This document shows positions 1 through 6,238 of a stretch of 24,223 bases of DNA, in pieces. The number at the start of each line of letters is the position of its first letter. The first letter of the stretch is position 1. The stretch spans positions 1 through 24,223 of the forward strand of contig CAJUHC010000004.1 of assembly GCA_910586345.1 (NCBI GenBank), given 5' to 3'. Under the pieces are notes generated by a model. It made no database searches, was not told where the DNA came from, and saw only the letters and a list, made by a program, of their open reading frames with translations. The translations under genes were made by a program, and so were the position numbers. Origin of the DNA: an uncultured Christensenella sp. GTDB taxonomy: Bacteria > Bacillota > Clostridia > Christensenellales > Borkfalkiaceae.

Positions 1-70
1 GAGTAAACGTTTCTTCCGCGTTTATCGTGTGCCTGACGGTCACCTTTTCATCGTCTTTTTTGTTTTCCAT
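1..70 (-). CDS. Partial N-terminus of an unidentified protein (third gene of the minus-strand operon)
   Basis: An ATG on the minus strand at 70-68 opens a frame that stays open to the window edge, giving 23 residues beginning MENKKDDEKVTV and ending EETFT. It starts 10 nt after the stop of the ABC-F gene in the same direction, so it is probably the next gene of that operon. The upstream sequence has only a weak ribosome binding site (AGGT about 6 nt before the ATG). The visible part is hydrophilic and charged, with no signal peptide. Too little is present to name a family. Confidence 0.5.
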   Translation of the reverse strand, partial: MENKKDDEKVTVRHTINAEETFT

Positions 71-80
71 ACCGTACCTA

Positions 81-1949
81 TTATATCATTTCGGAATACT
101 TGCTGTAAAGCCCGTCGAGCTGTAATTTTATTCCTTCCGACTTTTTTATAAGTTTGTTTACGCGAACGTAGTCCGCCGCAATTTCTGGTTGAGATAAAAG
201 TTTATTTATCTCGTCCTCTTCGCGCTCCAATTCGGAAATTTCGTTTTCGAGATTTTTTACGAGCTGTTTTTTCTTTTCTTCCTCCGCCCTCTCTTTTTTG
301 GAACGGTAAGCTCCGGAATTTTCCGATTTTTTTACAGGCTGAGTCTCGATTTGACGCGCGCTTTTCTTTTGCGCGGTAAAGCCGTCATAACTTCCGTCAA
401 AGCGATTGAGCTTTCCGTCCGCTATCTCGACTATGCTTTCGGCAATAACCGAAATAAAATATCTGTCGTGCGACACGAAAATCAGCGTTCCCCCGAAATT
501 TTTCAAAGCCCTTTCAAGCCCTTCGCGAGCAGGCAAATCGAGATGGTTCGTAGGTTCGTCCATTAAAATCACGTTTCCGCGTTCGCATTCTAAAACGCAC
601 AGAGCAAGTTTCGCCCTTTCTCCGCCGGAAAGGGATTCGACGCTCTTTTCCATATCCTCTGCAAACAGTCCGCACCGAGCCAACGCAGAACGGACTTCCG
701 TCTGAGTTAAACCTACGTGTCTTTCCCACAGTTCCTGCAATACCGAATTGGAACCGTTAAGGTTTGCCGTTTCCTGGTCGTATAACGCAAACTTTACGAA
801 CCTTCCGACTTTAACAGCGGGATTGCCTTTTAAAATTTCTTTTAAGAGCGTTGTTTTTCCTGCGCCGTTTTCTCCGACTACCGCGATTTTTTCACCGCGC
901 TTTACGTTAAGATTACCGCCGTTAATAAGTTGTTTTCCGCCTCTTTCCAAATTAAGTCCGTTTATTTCCAGAACGCGCTCGTAAGGCTGCACGTCGTACC
1001 CGAATACGAACGAAGGCGGTTTCGGCGGTGTAAACGGCTTTTCTTTGAGTTCCATTTTTTCAAGCTGTTTAACTCTGCTCTGCGCCGATTTTGCCGTCGA
1101 CGCACGGACGATATTCTTATCTATATAGTTTTGCAGCTTTGCTATTTCTTCCTGTTGCGCTTCGTATTCTTTTAAACGGCGAACGGTAAGTTCCTCTTTA
1201 AGCAATTTATATTTAGAATAATTACCGGAAAACGCAGTCAATCTTTTATTTTCTATTTCCAGAATACGGTTCACCGTTTTATCGAGAAAATACCTGTCGT
1301 GAGAAACGACGAAAATTCCGCCGCCGAAAGATTGTAAATATTCTTCGAGCCAAAACAAAGTAGAGATATCGAGATGATTGGTAGGCTCGTCCAAAATCAA
1401 AAGGTCGGGACTCTCCAAGAGAAGCCGTGCAAGTTTAAGGCGCGTTTTCTCTCCGCCGGACATACTGTCTATAACTCTCTCGTACATTGACGAAAAGCCC
1501 ATACCGTTAAGCACGGTTTTTATTTTAACGTCCACGTCGAAACAATCGCGCGCCGAGAGAAATTTATTCAAACTTTCGATTTTCGCGCTCAACACGTCGT
1601 ATTCTCTGCTCGGAAATACGGCGTCCGAAAGCTGAGCCGAAAGAGAAGAAATTTTCTCAACGGCGCAAAGTTCTTCTTTAAAAACTTCACGCATTTCCGC
1701 GTAAACGGTATTACCGCTCGCATATCCGCCGTTCTGTTCGAGATAGCCGATTTTTAATCCGTTCTTTTTTATAATCGTTCCTAAATCCGCTTCAAGTTCG
1801 CCTAAAATGAGTTTTATTAAAGTCGTCTTCCCTTCGCCGTTGCCGCCTATCAGACCGACGCGCTCGCCTTCGTTAAGCGCAAAAGCGACGTTTTCGAATA
1901 TTAAATTCCCGCCGTAGCTAAATGCAGCGTTATCAATAGTTACTAACAT
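81..1949 (-). CDS. ABC-F family ATPase (duplicated ATP-binding cassette, no membrane domain)
   Basis: The 622-aa protein has two complete ATP-binding cassettes and no membrane segment, the ABC-F layout. Domain 1 has Walker A GGNGEGKT near residue 35, signature MSGGEKTRLKLA near 163 and Walker B LLILDEPTNHLD near 185. Domain 2 has Walker A GENGAGKT near 355, signature LSGGERAKLAL near 435 and Walker B VILMDEPTNHLD near 456. A charged linker (about 235-310) joins them, and the last 80 residues form a Lys/Glu-rich coiled coil like the Uup/YdiF C-terminal extension. ABC-F proteins bind the ribosomal E site and relieve stalled ribosomes or protect against antibiotics; which role applies here cannot be read from sequence. 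It starts 3 nt after the upstream radical SAM gene's stop with no evident ribosome binding site, suggesting translational coupling. Confidence 0.93.
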   Translation of the reverse strand: MLVTIDNAAFSYGGNLIFENVAFALNEGERVGLIGGNGEGKTTLIKLILGELEADLGTIIKKNGLKIGYLEQNGGYASGNTVYAEMREVFKEELCAVEKISSLSAQLSDAVFPSREYDVLSAKIESLNKFLSARDCFDVDVKIKTVLNGMGFSSMYERVIDSMSGGEKTRLKLARLLLESPDLLILDEPTNHLDISTLFWLEEYLQSFGGGIFVVSHDRYFLDKTVNRILEIENKRLTAFSGNYSKYKLLKEELTVRRLKEYEAQQEEIAKLQNYIDKNIVRASTAKSAQSRVKQLEKMELKEKPFTPPKPPSFVFGYDVQPYERVLEINGLNLERGGKQLINGGNLNVKRGEKIAVVGENGAGKTTLLKEILKGNPAVKVGRFVKFALYDQETANLNGSNSVLQELWERHVGLTQTEVRSALARCGLFAEDMEKSVESLSGGERAKLALCVLECERGNVILMDEPTNHLDLPAREGLERALKNFGGTLIFVSHDRYFISVIAESIVEIADGKLNRFDGSYDGFTAQKKSARQIETQPVKKSENSGAYRSKKERAEEEKKKQLVKNLENEISELEREEDEINKLLSQPEIAADYVRVNKLIKKSEGIKLQLDGLYSKYSEMI

Positions 1950-1952
1950 ATT

Positions 1953-2804
1953 TTAAAAATCCCACTCAGGAATATAATTTTCAGCCGCGCTTTCCATATC
2001 TTGGATAAATACGTTTTTAAGACCGTATTCCGCGACGGCGGAAAGCACCTTTTCATATTCGCGTTTCGTTATTTTACGCTGTAATTCATTAAAATTTTGA
2101 ATTTCGCCGAAAGGAGTGTATTGGCTCATCAAACTTAAATATACGCTTTCAGGCAATTCGGAAACAAATTTGACTATATTTACCGAATCGTAAGTTGCAA
2201 GCGGCAATATAAGATGTCTTATTATGCAACCCGAAAGCATTTTGCCATCGTCACGCATTTTAAGCGGTTTTTCCGCCATAAATTTAATTGCGGGCAAAGC
2301 GTATTCGGCGTAATCGGCACGTGCCGTATAACGTTTCGATAAAAGCGGGTCAATAAACTTCAAATCGGGTAAAAATATATCCGTGAATTCATCCGCCATT
2401 TTCAGAGTGTCCGTCGTTTCATAACCGTGCGTATTGTATACTATCGGAATTCGGGGACGGTAAATTTCAAGAGCTTTTGCTATATCTTTTAAATAATGAG
2501 TCGGGTTTACGAGATTAACGTTCTCGGCTCCGCTATCTTCGAGTTTTTTAAATATATCCGCAAGTTCGGCGGCTGAAACGTCTTTGCCTCTCGTATTGCG
2601 GGAAAGTTCGTAGTTCTGGCAAAACACGCATTTTAAAGAACAGCCGCAGAAAAATATGCATCCGCTGCCGTTTTTAAACGATACAGGCGGTTCTTCGTAC
2701 GGGTGAAGATAATATTTAGCAATGCGTAGATTTTTTACTCCGCAAGCGCCGTTGTTAATTTGTCTGTCTGTTCCGCATTTTACCGGACACTGGATACATT
2801 TCAT
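1953..2804 (-). CDS. Radical SAM protein of the PflX/COG1313 type (PFL-activase-like)
   Basis: The 283-aa protein carries the radical SAM CX3CX2C motif as C55-S-L-K-C59-V-F-C62, which would hold a 4Fe-4S cluster that cleaves S-adenosylmethionine. An N-terminal cysteine set (C3, C6, C10, C21) is typical of the uncharacterised PflX-like family, related to pyruvate formate-lyase activating enzymes; no substrate is known. The SAM domain continues with NLVNPTHYL and YNTHGYET, matching the family's strand motifs. It is the first gene of a minus-strand operon with the ABC-F gene 3 nt downstream. It is divergent from metK, whose product makes SAM, a suggestive but unproven link. A promoter at 2812-2840 places the transcription start almost at the ATG, and no Shine-Dalgarno sequence is visible. 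Confidence 0.88.
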   Translation of the reverse strand: MKCIQCPVKCGTDRQINNGACGVKNLRIAKYYLHPYEEPPVSFKNGSGCIFFCGCSLKCVFCQNYELSRNTRGKDVSAAELADIFKKLEDSGAENVNLVNPTHYLKDIAKALEIYRPRIPIVYNTHGYETTDTLKMADEFTDIFLPDLKFIDPLLSKRYTARADYAEYALPAIKFMAEKPLKMRDDGKMLSGCIIRHLILPLATYDSVNIVKFVSELPESVYLSLMSQYTPFGEIQNFNELQRKITKREYEKVLSAVAEYGLKNVFIQDMESAAENYIPEWDF

Positions 2805-2811
2805 TATACTT

Positions 2812-2840
2812 ATTATAATTTATTTAAACCGTAATTGCAA
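2812..2840 (-). promoter_or_regulatory. Sigma-A-type promoter for the radical SAM/ABC-F operon
   Basis: Read on the minus strand: TTGCAA (2840-2835), a 17-bp spacer, then TATAAT (2817-2812). The predicted start falls at about 2805, next to the ATG at 2804, which would give a leaderless or nearly leaderless transcript. It lies back to back with the metK promoter, with 7 bp between the two -35 boxes. Confidence 0.6.
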
Positions 2841-2847
2841 CATTTGT

Positions 2848-2876
2848 TTGACAATTATCTGTGTATTGTGTATAAT
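2848..2876 (+). promoter_or_regulatory. Consensus sigma-A promoter of metK-comFC
   Basis: A perfect TTGACA (2848-2853), a 17-bp spacer and a perfect TATAAT (2871-2876). The predicted transcription start, about 2883, is just before the first helix of the SAM riboswitch. Such a consensus promoter fits a gene controlled after initiation, by attenuation. Confidence 0.88.
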
Positions 2877-2885
2877 AACGTAAAA

Positions 2886-2975
2886 CCTATAAAGAGTGTG
2901 CGAGAGAACGGCTCTTAGACCACACAGCAACCTGCCGAGCAAGGTGCTAACGCCGAGGACTATGGGACTTATAAT
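2886..2975 (+). promoter_or_regulatory. SAM-I clan (S-box) riboswitch upstream of metK
   Basis: The order of conserved elements matches the S-box aptamer. P1 is TATAA (2888-2892) with TTATA (2969-2973). P2 is GTGTG (2896-2900) with CACAC (2921-2925), interrupted by a kink-turn-like CGA / TTAGA and capped by GAG-AACGG-CTC. Then come CAGCAACC, the P3 hairpin (2930-2945) and the hallmark GGTGCTAA (2943-2950). The P2 loop CGG (2909-2911) can form the expected pseudoknot with CCG (2953-2955); both partners differ from the usual CTGG/CCAG yet stay complementary. P4 is very short or absent, so a SAM-I/IV-type variant is possible. Location before metK and an attenuator makes SAM the expected ligand. 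Confidence 0.85.
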
Positions 2976-2981
2976 GCAATT

Positions 2982-3013
2982 AACCCCGCTCGGCTTGTGC
3001 GGGGTTTTAATTT
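2982..3013 (+). terminator. Intrinsic attenuator of the SAM riboswitch
   Basis: The stem AACCCCGC (2982-2989) with GCGGGGTT (2999-3006) encloses a 9-nt loop and runs into TTTTAATTT. It ends 17 nt before the metK start codon, so it should switch metK off when SAM is bound. The terminator's 5' arm and loop (GCTCGGC, 2988-2994) are complementary to two stretches inside the aptamer, giving candidate antiterminators. Confidence 0.85.
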
Positions 3014-3029
3014 ATCAAAAGAGGATATT

Positions 3030-4187
3030 ATGAGAAAATTATTCACAAGCGAAAGCGTTACCGAAGGACACCCCGATAAACTCTGCGACAGAATTTCCGA
3101 CGCTGTCGTCGACGCGATTTTGGCGCAGGACGCAAACGCAAGATGCGCAATCGAGTGCTGCGCCGCTTTCGACAGACTTCTGATTATGGGCGAAGTAACG
3201 GCAAAAGCGTCGGTAGATTACGAAGCCATAGCAAGGAACACGATTAAGGAAATCGGCTATAATTTCGGGACGTTTGCTTACGATAAATGCGACGTAACCG
3301 TTGCGATTCACCGCCAAAGCCCCGATATAGCTATGGGAGTCGACAGCTCTCTTGAAAATAAGGCGGGCGGTTCGGAGGAAGATTTATTAGGCGCCGGAGA
3401 CCAGGGAATGATGTTCGGCTACGCTTGCCGTGAAACCGACGAATTAATGCCTCTGCCCATCGCTCTTTCGCATAAACTCGCGTTAAGACTTACAGAGGTC
3501 AGAAAATCGGGACTTCTCTCCTACCTGCGCCCCGACGGTAAAACACAGGTAACAATCGAATACGACGGAAAAACGCCTAAAAGAGCCGACGCCGTAGTTA
3601 TTTCGGCACAGCACGATGAAAACGTTGCGCAAAGCAAAATTAAAGAAGATATACATAAATACGTAATAAGCGTAATTCCCGAACAGCTTTTGGACAAAGA
3701 TACCAAGTATTTCATCAATCCCACCGGAAGATTCGAAATAGGCGGTCCCGAAGGCGACAGCGGGCTTACCGGCAGAAAGATTATCGTCGATACCTACGGC
3801 GGAAGATGCGCGCACGGCGGCGGAGCTTTCTCCGGCAAAGACCCTACCAAAGTAGACCGTTCTGCGGCGTATATGGCGAGATATATATGTAAAAATATAG
3901 TTGCGTCCGGACTTGCCGACGAAATAGAGTTGCAGATAGCTTACGCAATAGGGGTTTCGAAGCCCGTATCCGTGTTCGTCGATTCTTTCGGGACCGGTAA
4001 AATTTCAGATAACGAAATTGCAGATATAATAATAAAAGAATTTGATTTGCGTCCCTACTCCATTATTAAACGTCTCAAACTTAGAGCGCCGATTTACTCT
4101 CAGACGGCGGCTTACGGTCACTTCGGAAAATCCGGACTGCCCTGGGAACGCGTCGACCGCACCGAAGATTTAAAAAAATATTTATGA
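3030..4187 (+). CDS. metK: S-adenosylmethionine synthetase
   Basis: MetK makes S-adenosylmethionine from methionine and ATP in the cytosol. The 385-aa product has the family's hallmarks: HPDK at residue 14 in an N-terminal SESVTEGHPDK, the ATP motif GAGDQGMMFGYA near 121, and the glycine-rich loop GGGAFSGKDPTKVDRS near 263. Length is normal. The start is taken at ATG 3030 because AGAGGA lies 4-5 nt upstream. An in-frame GTG at 2997 would sit inside the attenuator hairpin and add 11 residues foreign to the family. Transcription is from the consensus promoter at 2848 through the SAM riboswitch, so product feedback is expected. The last nucleotides overlap comFC (ATGA), so the two genes are cotranscribed. 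Confidence 0.97.
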   Translation: MRKLFTSESVTEGHPDKLCDRISDAVVDAILAQDANARCAIECCAAFDRLLIMGEVTAKASVDYEAIARNTIKEIGYNFGTFAYDKCDVTVAIHRQSPDIAMGVDSSLENKAGGSEEDLLGAGDQGMMFGYACRETDELMPLPIALSHKLALRLTEVRKSGLLSYLRPDGKTQVTIEYDGKTPKRADAVVISAQHDENVAQSKIKEDIHKYVISVIPEQLLDKDTKYFINPTGRFEIGGPEGDSGLTGRKIIVDTYGGRCAHGGGAFSGKDPTKVDRSAAYMARYICKNIVASGLADEIELQIAYAIGVSKPVSVFVDSFGTGKISDNEIADIIIKEFDLRPYSIIKRLKLRAPIYSQTAAYGHFGKSGLPWERVDRTEDLKKYL

Positions 4188-4894
4188 GTAAATTGGGCGA
4201 ACTTTTAGGCAATTTTTTATTTCCGCAAGCATTCACCTGCGATATTTGCGGAATAGAAACTTTCGAAAGCAATCTGTGTCCGGCTTGTTCCGAAACAGTA
4301 GTCTTTAACAACGAATCCGTATGTCCCGTCTGCGGAAGAAAAACTAAATTCCCGATAATATGTCTTGAATGCAAGGGCAATGCACCTGTTTTTAAAAAAG
4401 CCGTATCTCCCCTTGTTTATGAAGGCGGAAGCGTAATACTTATCGCCAAATTCAAAAACGGAAACGGTTATTTAAAAGAGTATTTCGCAGATTTAATTGC
4501 GGAAAAAGTTAAAGATTTGCCTCGTATCGACTGTATAGTTTTTGTACCTATGACCGAAAAAGCAGTTCGTAAAAGAGGTTATAATCAATCGGAACTGCTT
4601 GCGTTATGTTTGTCTAAACGTTTGAATATTCCTGTAGTTAAAAATGCAATCGTAAAAAACAAAGATACTAAGGAACAAAAACATCTCAACAGAAAAGAAC
4701 GCGAAAACAACCTCAAAGGTTGCTTTAAAATCGGAAACCGCATTGAGATTAAAAATAAAAATATATTGCTCGTTGACGACGTACTCACAACAGGAGCAAC
4801 AAGCGACGCTGTTTGCAAGGTATTACTCTCGTCGGGAGCTGCAAACATCTTCCTCGCAACCGTTGCTTCTGTTGAATATACAACCGAAATTTAA
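4184..4894 (+). CDS. comFC: ComF family phosphoribosyltransferase-like competence protein
   Basis: The 236-aa protein has the ComFC architecture. Four CxxC pairs (C19/C22, C32/C35, C47/C50, C60/C63) form an N-terminal zinc-binding region, followed by a type I phosphoribosyltransferase fold with the PRPP-binding motif LLVDDVLTTGATSD near residues 195-208. In naturally competent bacteria ComF proteins act on incoming single-stranded DNA together with ComFA and DprA; the enzymatic activity is not settled. The ATG overlaps the metK stop by 4 nt (ATGA) with no separate ribosome binding site, so translation is probably coupled and expression would follow SAM levels. comEC lies about 9 kb away. No comFA is present next to it, unlike in Bacillus. 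Confidence 0.9.
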   Translation: MSKLGELLGNFLFPQAFTCDICGIETFESNLCPACSETVVFNNESVCPVCGRKTKFPIICLECKGNAPVFKKAVSPLVYEGGSVILIAKFKNGNGYLKEYFADLIAEKVKDLPRIDCIVFVPMTEKAVRKRGYNQSELLALCLSKRLNIPVVKNAIVKNKDTKEQKHLNRKERENNLKGCFKIGNRIEIKNKNILLVDDVLTTGATSDAVCKVLLSSGAANIFLATVASVEYTTEI

Positions 4895-4905
4895 GATAAA
4901 AACAA

Positions 4906-4934
4906 TTGACAACCTTGTTTCGTTTTGATAGAAT
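4906..4934 (+). promoter_or_regulatory. Sigma-A promoter of the split tRNA-Ser locus
   Basis: A perfect TTGACA (4906-4911), a 17-bp spacer and TAGAAT (4929-4934) lie 12 nt after comFC and about 100 nt before the tRNA-Ser 5' half. The position suggests this was the tRNA's own promoter. It may now drive the intact tRNA-Ser at 5396 by transcription through the disrupted copy. Confidence 0.72.
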
Positions 4935-5044
4935 TATAAAGCTGTTTTTAAATAAAAATTATATCAAACAGACAAAACTTAAACGTATGATTTTCGCTTG
5001 TAAGCGGTAACGTGCTTAAAAAGTAAAACTTAATATTTCCATAC

Positions 5045-5103
5045 GGAAGGATGGCAGAGCGGTAAGCTCTTCACGCTTCGGTACGTCGAATACGGCGGTC
5101 TTG
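5045..5103 (+). pseudogene. 5' half of a disrupted tRNA-Ser(UGA)
   Basis: The segment starts with acceptor strand GGAAGGA, TG, and a D-arm-like GGCAGAGCGGT, then resumes as CGAATACGGCGGTCTTG, the usual 5' anticodon arm of tRNA-Ser, and stops inside the anticodon loop (C-T-T-G). The next bases do not continue a tRNA. The missing 3' half is at 9298-9353: its TCCTTCC is perfectly complementary to this GGAAGGA, whereas the intact neighbour at 5396 has a different acceptor pair (GGAAAGT/ACTTTCC). The D-loop also carries about 23 extra bases (5064-5086), so this copy cannot make a tRNA. Confidence 0.8.
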
Positions 5104-5191
5104 TAAGGAGCGAAGCGACGGAATAGCGATTGTTCGCATTGCGCAATCGCGTCAAACAATTGATTTCAATGGGTTTATTTCCCTAAATCTT

Positions 5192-5348
5192 TCTACAATG
5201 GGATTGCTTGACTGCTCGAAACCTTGCTAAACGCCCGATTGTCGGGGTAAAAAGGCTTGTTTTGAGCGTTAAATTGTAACAGCGAGAGCGGTTGACAATT
5301 TCTACAACGGAAGTCTTAATTTATAGACTTCTACAAATATTTCTACAA
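5192..5348 (+). repeat. Four direct TCTACAA repeats at the left end of the element
   Basis: TCTACAA occurs at 5192-5198, 5301-5307, 5330-5336 and 5342-5348, all in the same orientation, mostly preceded by T and followed by an A/T-rich or G-rich tail. Two further copies at 9108-9114 and 9119-9125 lie just inside the right end. The clustering at both ends fits arm-type binding sites for a tyrosine recombinase, by analogy only. Confidence 0.6.
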
Positions 5349-5395
5349 AATCATTTTTGCTTGATTTTGCAGATAAAAACTTAATAAATCTATTT

Positions 5396-5483
5396 GGAAA
5401 GTTGGCTGAGTGGTCGATAGCGGCGGTCTTGAAAACCGTTGAAGTGAGAGCTTCCGGGGGTTCGAATCCCTCACTTTCCGCCA
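5396..5483 (+). tRNA. tRNA-Ser (anticodon UGA), intact, inside the element
   Basis: The 88-nt gene folds as a class II tRNA. The acceptor is GGAAAGT with ACTTTCC, discriminator G and an encoded CCA. The D-arm has GCT/AGC, the anticodon loop is CTTGAAA (anticodon TGA at positions 34-36), the long variable arm pairs GAAG with CTTC, and the T arm contains GGTTCGAATCC. It reads UCA and probably other UCN codons. It lies 292 bp inside the left junction of an element that disrupts another tRNA-Ser(UGA), so it may be the functional replacement. From the anticodon loop to the T arm it differs from the displaced 3' half at only one base; the acceptor strands differ. Confidence 0.96.
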
Positions 5484-5511
5484 AGAGCAATCGCGTTCTA
5501 ACGCCGACAAA

Positions 5512-5631
5512 ATGCAGTATATTTTAATTAACGGACTTGCGGGCTTTATTGCCAAATGGCAACCCAAGCCGCTAACGTATGAAAACAACTACAATGTTCG
5601 GGAAAACGGAAAGTTCGTCAGAGCGCAGTAA
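5512..5631 (+). CDS. Possible 39-aa peptide between tRNA-Ser and a terminator
   Basis: An ATG-to-TAA frame encodes 39 residues beginning MQYILINGLAGF and ending GKFVRAQ, closing 4 nt before a strong terminator. It begins 29 nt after the tRNA's CCA and has no visible Shine-Dalgarno sequence, unlike most element genes. The N-terminal third is hydrophobic and the rest polar and basic. I recognise no family. It may be a true small protein or a chance frame in a tRNA trailer. Confidence 0.3.
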   Translation: MQYILINGLAGFIAKWQPKPLTYENNYNVRENGKFVRAQ

Positions 5632-5635
5632 AATG

Positions 5636-5667
5636 AAAAAGCAGCGGAAACAAGCCGTTGCTTTTTT
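5636..5667 (+). terminator. Intrinsic terminator after tRNA-Ser / small ORF
   Basis: AAAAAGCAGCGG (5636-5647) pairs with CCGTTGCTTTTT (5655-5666) across a 7-nt loop, 12 bp with a single G-U wobble, ending in TTTTTT. It closes the tRNA-Ser(5396) transcription unit. Confidence 0.85.
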
Positions 5668-5766
5668 CTATTATCCCACCCAAGAGAACCCACCCTATGG
5701 GGCATAAATCAAATAGTTGCTTTTCGTCATAGATTTACATTTTTCAATTTTTTTTACGCCGAAAGT

Positions 5767-5894
5767 GTTACAGTGTTACATAGTGGCGTAAAGTTAATAC
5801 TATACGCCACTGCGGGCGGCTGTCGCCGCCCGCACATTGTCGCAACGCTTGTAATTGCGTTACACATTACAGAGTGGCGTATAAAAGCAATACT
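5767..5894. repeat. Direct-repeat pair (about 35 bp) flanking two hairpins
   Basis: Two imperfect direct repeats, 5767-5801 and 5859-5894, share GTTACA..TTACA.AGTGGCGTA and end in AATACT. The first is also the left arm of an inverted repeat, GTGGCGTA with TACGCCAC (ending at 5810), and is followed by a strong GC-rich hairpin GCGGGCGGC-tgtc-GCCGCCCGC (5812-5833) without a T-tract. The cluster lies in the non-coding gap between the tRNA terminator and the last gene of the minus operon. It could be the operon's 3' structure, a binding-site array, an iteron-like replication site or a miniature-element remnant; the sequence does not decide. Confidence 0.55.
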
Positions 5895-5899
5895 AATGA

Positions 5900-6058
5900 T
5901 TACTTATTATCGAGCGCTCTTTGCACGGTAACTTTTCCGTCTTTTACAGCGATTAAAAACTTACCTTTACATTCCGGGCAATAGATTTCTATTGTAGAGC
6001 CGTCGCTCGCTTTTAACAATTTATACCCGCATTCGGGGCAAACAACGTAGTAGGTCAT
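5900..6058 (-). CDS. Small zinc-ribbon protein (52 aa), paralog of its upstream neighbour
   Basis: The frame reads MTYYVVCPECGYKLL at its start, with a second CPEC 20 residues later and a C-terminal VKDGKVTV. Two CPxC knuckles (C7/C10, C27/C30) predict one zinc ribbon. The start is supported by AAGGAG about 8 nt upstream, which overlaps the end of the preceding gene. It is the last gene of the five-gene minus-strand operon. The preceding 55-aa protein has the same layout and a matching tail (VRNGTVTV), so the two look like a tandem duplication. Small ribbons of this kind occur near phage-type genes, including Com-like proteins; function here is unknown. Confidence 0.72.
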   Translation of the reverse strand: MTYYVVCPECGYKLLKASDGSTIEIYCPECKGKFLIAVKDGKVTVQRALDNK

Positions 6059-6070
6059 TGAATTTGCTCC

Positions 6071-6238
6071 TTATGATTTTGTTTTAACCGTTACAGTTCC
6101 GTTGCGAACAATGATATGTATATAATTATCGCATTTCGAACATTTTATATAGCCGTCCATACCGTTCTGTGATTGCACGAGTACGTTTTTACAATAAGGA
6201 CAACACGCATAATACAAATGAATATTTTTCTCATCCAT
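6071..6238 (-). CDS. Small zinc-ribbon protein (55 aa)
   Basis: The 55-aa product begins MDEKNIHLYYACCPYC and has two cysteine pairs, C13/C16 (CPYC) and C33/C36 (CSKC), forming a likely zinc ribbon, then VRNGTVTVKT. Its ATG follows directly on the stop of the seven-helix membrane protein gene (no intervening base), so it is probably translated by coupling; no good separate ribosome binding site is seen. It is the fourth gene of the minus-strand operon, followed by its 52-aa paralog after 12 nt. A role in binding nucleic acid or protein partners is possible but not shown. Confidence 0.72.
   Translation of the reverse strand: MDEKNIHLYYACCPYCKNVLVQSQNGMDGYIKCSKCDNYIHIIVRNGTVTVKTKS

Larger units (their letters stand above)
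4935..5395 (+). other. Gene-free stretch: tRNA leader, left element junction and repeat-rich element end
   Basis: No convincing reading frame is present on either strand. The stretch holds the leader of the tRNA locus, the tRNA-Ser 5' half (5045-5103), a junction at about 5103/5104, a GCGATTG/CAATCGC hairpin (5126-5132 with 5144-5150), and four TCTACAA copies. A TTGACA at 5292-5297 with a poor TTAATT 18 bp downstream is a possible weak promoter for the intact tRNA-Ser. Confidence 0.6.

Noticed and set aside
2997..3029. Upstream GTG start for metK
   Set aside because: It lies inside the terminator hairpin and would add 11 residues; ATG 3030 has a good ribosome binding site and the conserved N-terminus.
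5302..5588. Minus-strand frames across the intact tRNA-Ser (62 and 81 codons)
   Set aside because: They are antisense to the tRNA and give the familiar spurious peptide (SEGFEPPEALTSTVFKTAA type) produced by reading tRNA-Ser backwards.
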